Origin: CAVOBC01 sp963693635
GTDB lineage: Bacteria > Pseudomonadota > Gammaproteobacteria > Pseudomonadales > Azotimanducaceae
Direction: 5' to 3'
NCBI GenBank assembly: GCA_963693635.1
Contig: CAVOBC010000076.1
Coordinates: 1 to 15,548, forward strand
DNA length: 15,548 nt
Position numbers and translations under genes: made by a program. Under the pieces are notes generated by a model. That model saw only the letters and a list, made by a program, of their open reading frames with translations, was not told the DNA's origin and ran no database searches. Positions 14,904-15,548 of the stretch are shown in pieces. Each line of letters begins with the position of its first letter. The stretch's first letter is position 1.

Positions 14904-15548
14904 TCAGTGCACGAGCGCAGTTTTAACTTTCATCTGCTCGACGTTCGCCTGCTCGACGTTGATCGAGAGGCTCTGTACCCCGCGCACCAGATCGACGGAT
15001 GTCCACTCGATTTCTGCGGCGCCAGGGATATTTCGGGAAATCGCTCCAACAGCCTCGTCATCGCTATTCGGCCTTCCATTCGGGCAAGGCCCAGGCACAG
15101 ATGTATTCCGCGGCCAAATGCCACGTGACGGACGCGCTTGCGGGTGATATCGAACGTGTCCGGATCCGCATTAGCCGCTGCATCCCGATTGGCACTGGCG
15201 ATCACCGGAACAACCAACCGGTTCTTTCTGATCTTCCTGCCATAGAACGTCAGGTCTTCGCGGGAAAATCTCGGCATCCATTGCACAGGGGGCTCGAAGC
15301 GCAACACCTCCTCCACTGCCGCTGCCGCGAGATCAGGCGCCCAATAAAGTCATAACCTGACGCTTTTCGCTTGACCGCAATGACCTCGACGAAGTACGCC
15401 CGCAATTCTTCAGTCGCCCGGATCCCATCCTCAACAGCGTCATCGTTGCCGATCTGGGTAACCCCGAGCAAACGACGCGAAAGGTCCTGAAATCGCGGCA
15501 GGTAACTAGCAGCATCCCACGGTGCCGGATTACCACCTCAGCCGCGAG
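14904..15548 (-). pseudogene. Cytochrome P450 remnant, 5' end beyond window
   Basis: Bacterial class I P450 pieces in three reading frames. The first (about 15537-15345) has LPRFQDLSRRLLGVTQIG...LRAYFVEVIAVKRKA. The second (about 15340-15030) has AAVEEVLRFEPPVQW with the E-x-x-R motif, then the heme loop FGRGIHLCLGLA with its cysteine, ending FPEISLAP. The last reads EIEWTSVDLVRGVQSLSI, completing the P450 end. Between the first two, the I-helix with the oxygen-binding AGxxT motif is missing, a deletion of perhaps 60 residues near 15330-15345. A one-base loss near 15020-15030 causes the second shift. A TGA at 15538-15540 is in frame with the first piece. A working enzyme is not expected. Confidence 0.85.
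14934..14963. repeat. 15-bp duplication in the P450 C-terminal tail
   Basis: ctgctcgacgttcgc (14934-14948) and ctgctcgacgttgat (14949-14963) are adjacent near-copies. On the minus strand they encode NVEQA-NVEQM at the tail of the P450 remnant. It is another 15-base unit, but its sequence differs from the other arrays. Confidence 0.7.

Overview
The window is a GC-rich stretch of bacterial chromosome. The gene types suggest a pseudomonadal (Pseudomonadota), perhaps marine or host-associated gammaproteobacterial, genome, but nothing here fixes the taxon. No phage, plasmid, transposase, rRNA, tRNA or CRISPR genes were seen. What stands out is ordinary metabolic and transport genes set among short repeats and several visibly decaying genes.

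Left part (1-7112, mostly + strand). A YkgJ-type cysteine-cluster protein (204-836) faces a small unknown gene on the minus strand (904-1191). A ~130-bp repeat copy (1399-1529) lies just before a giant single-chain biotin-dependent acyl-CoA carboxylase (1579-4940), which carries biotin carboxylase, biotin carrier and carboxyltransferase regions but is broken by an apparent 1-nt frameshift near 2131-2145. A D-2-hydroxyacid dehydrogenase (5068-6057) and dephospho-CoA kinase CoaE (6513-7112) follow on the same strand.

Middle part (7197-11366, - strand). A compact PotD-PotA-PotB-PotC operon encodes a polyamine-type ABC importer: a Tat-exported binding protein, an ATPase and two permeases, with an ATGA overlap between PotA and PotB and an 11-nt overlap if PotC uses its upstream start. 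PotB carries an unusual extracytoplasmic loop with a short coiled coil.

Right part (11524-15548). A sensor histidine kinase remnant (stop codon inside the HisKA-to-ATPase linker, N-terminus lost) runs into a repeat-filled, gene-free block (12206-12691) that holds the inverted second copy of the ~130-bp repeat. A divergent pair follows: an SDR oxidoreductase (-) and an LLM/F420-type flavin-dependent oxidoreductase (+). The window ends in a cytochrome P450 remnant (-) that has lost its I-helix segment and has a second frameshift.

Repeats tie the window together. A 26-bp core recurs in three intergenic gaps (1498, 7159, 12365), and short tandem arrays with units of about 15 bp lie beside several gene starts. 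I see no clear new defence or biosynthetic system. The most interesting unexplained elements are the dispersed repeat family with its 15-bp tandem units, and the pattern of gene decay around it.
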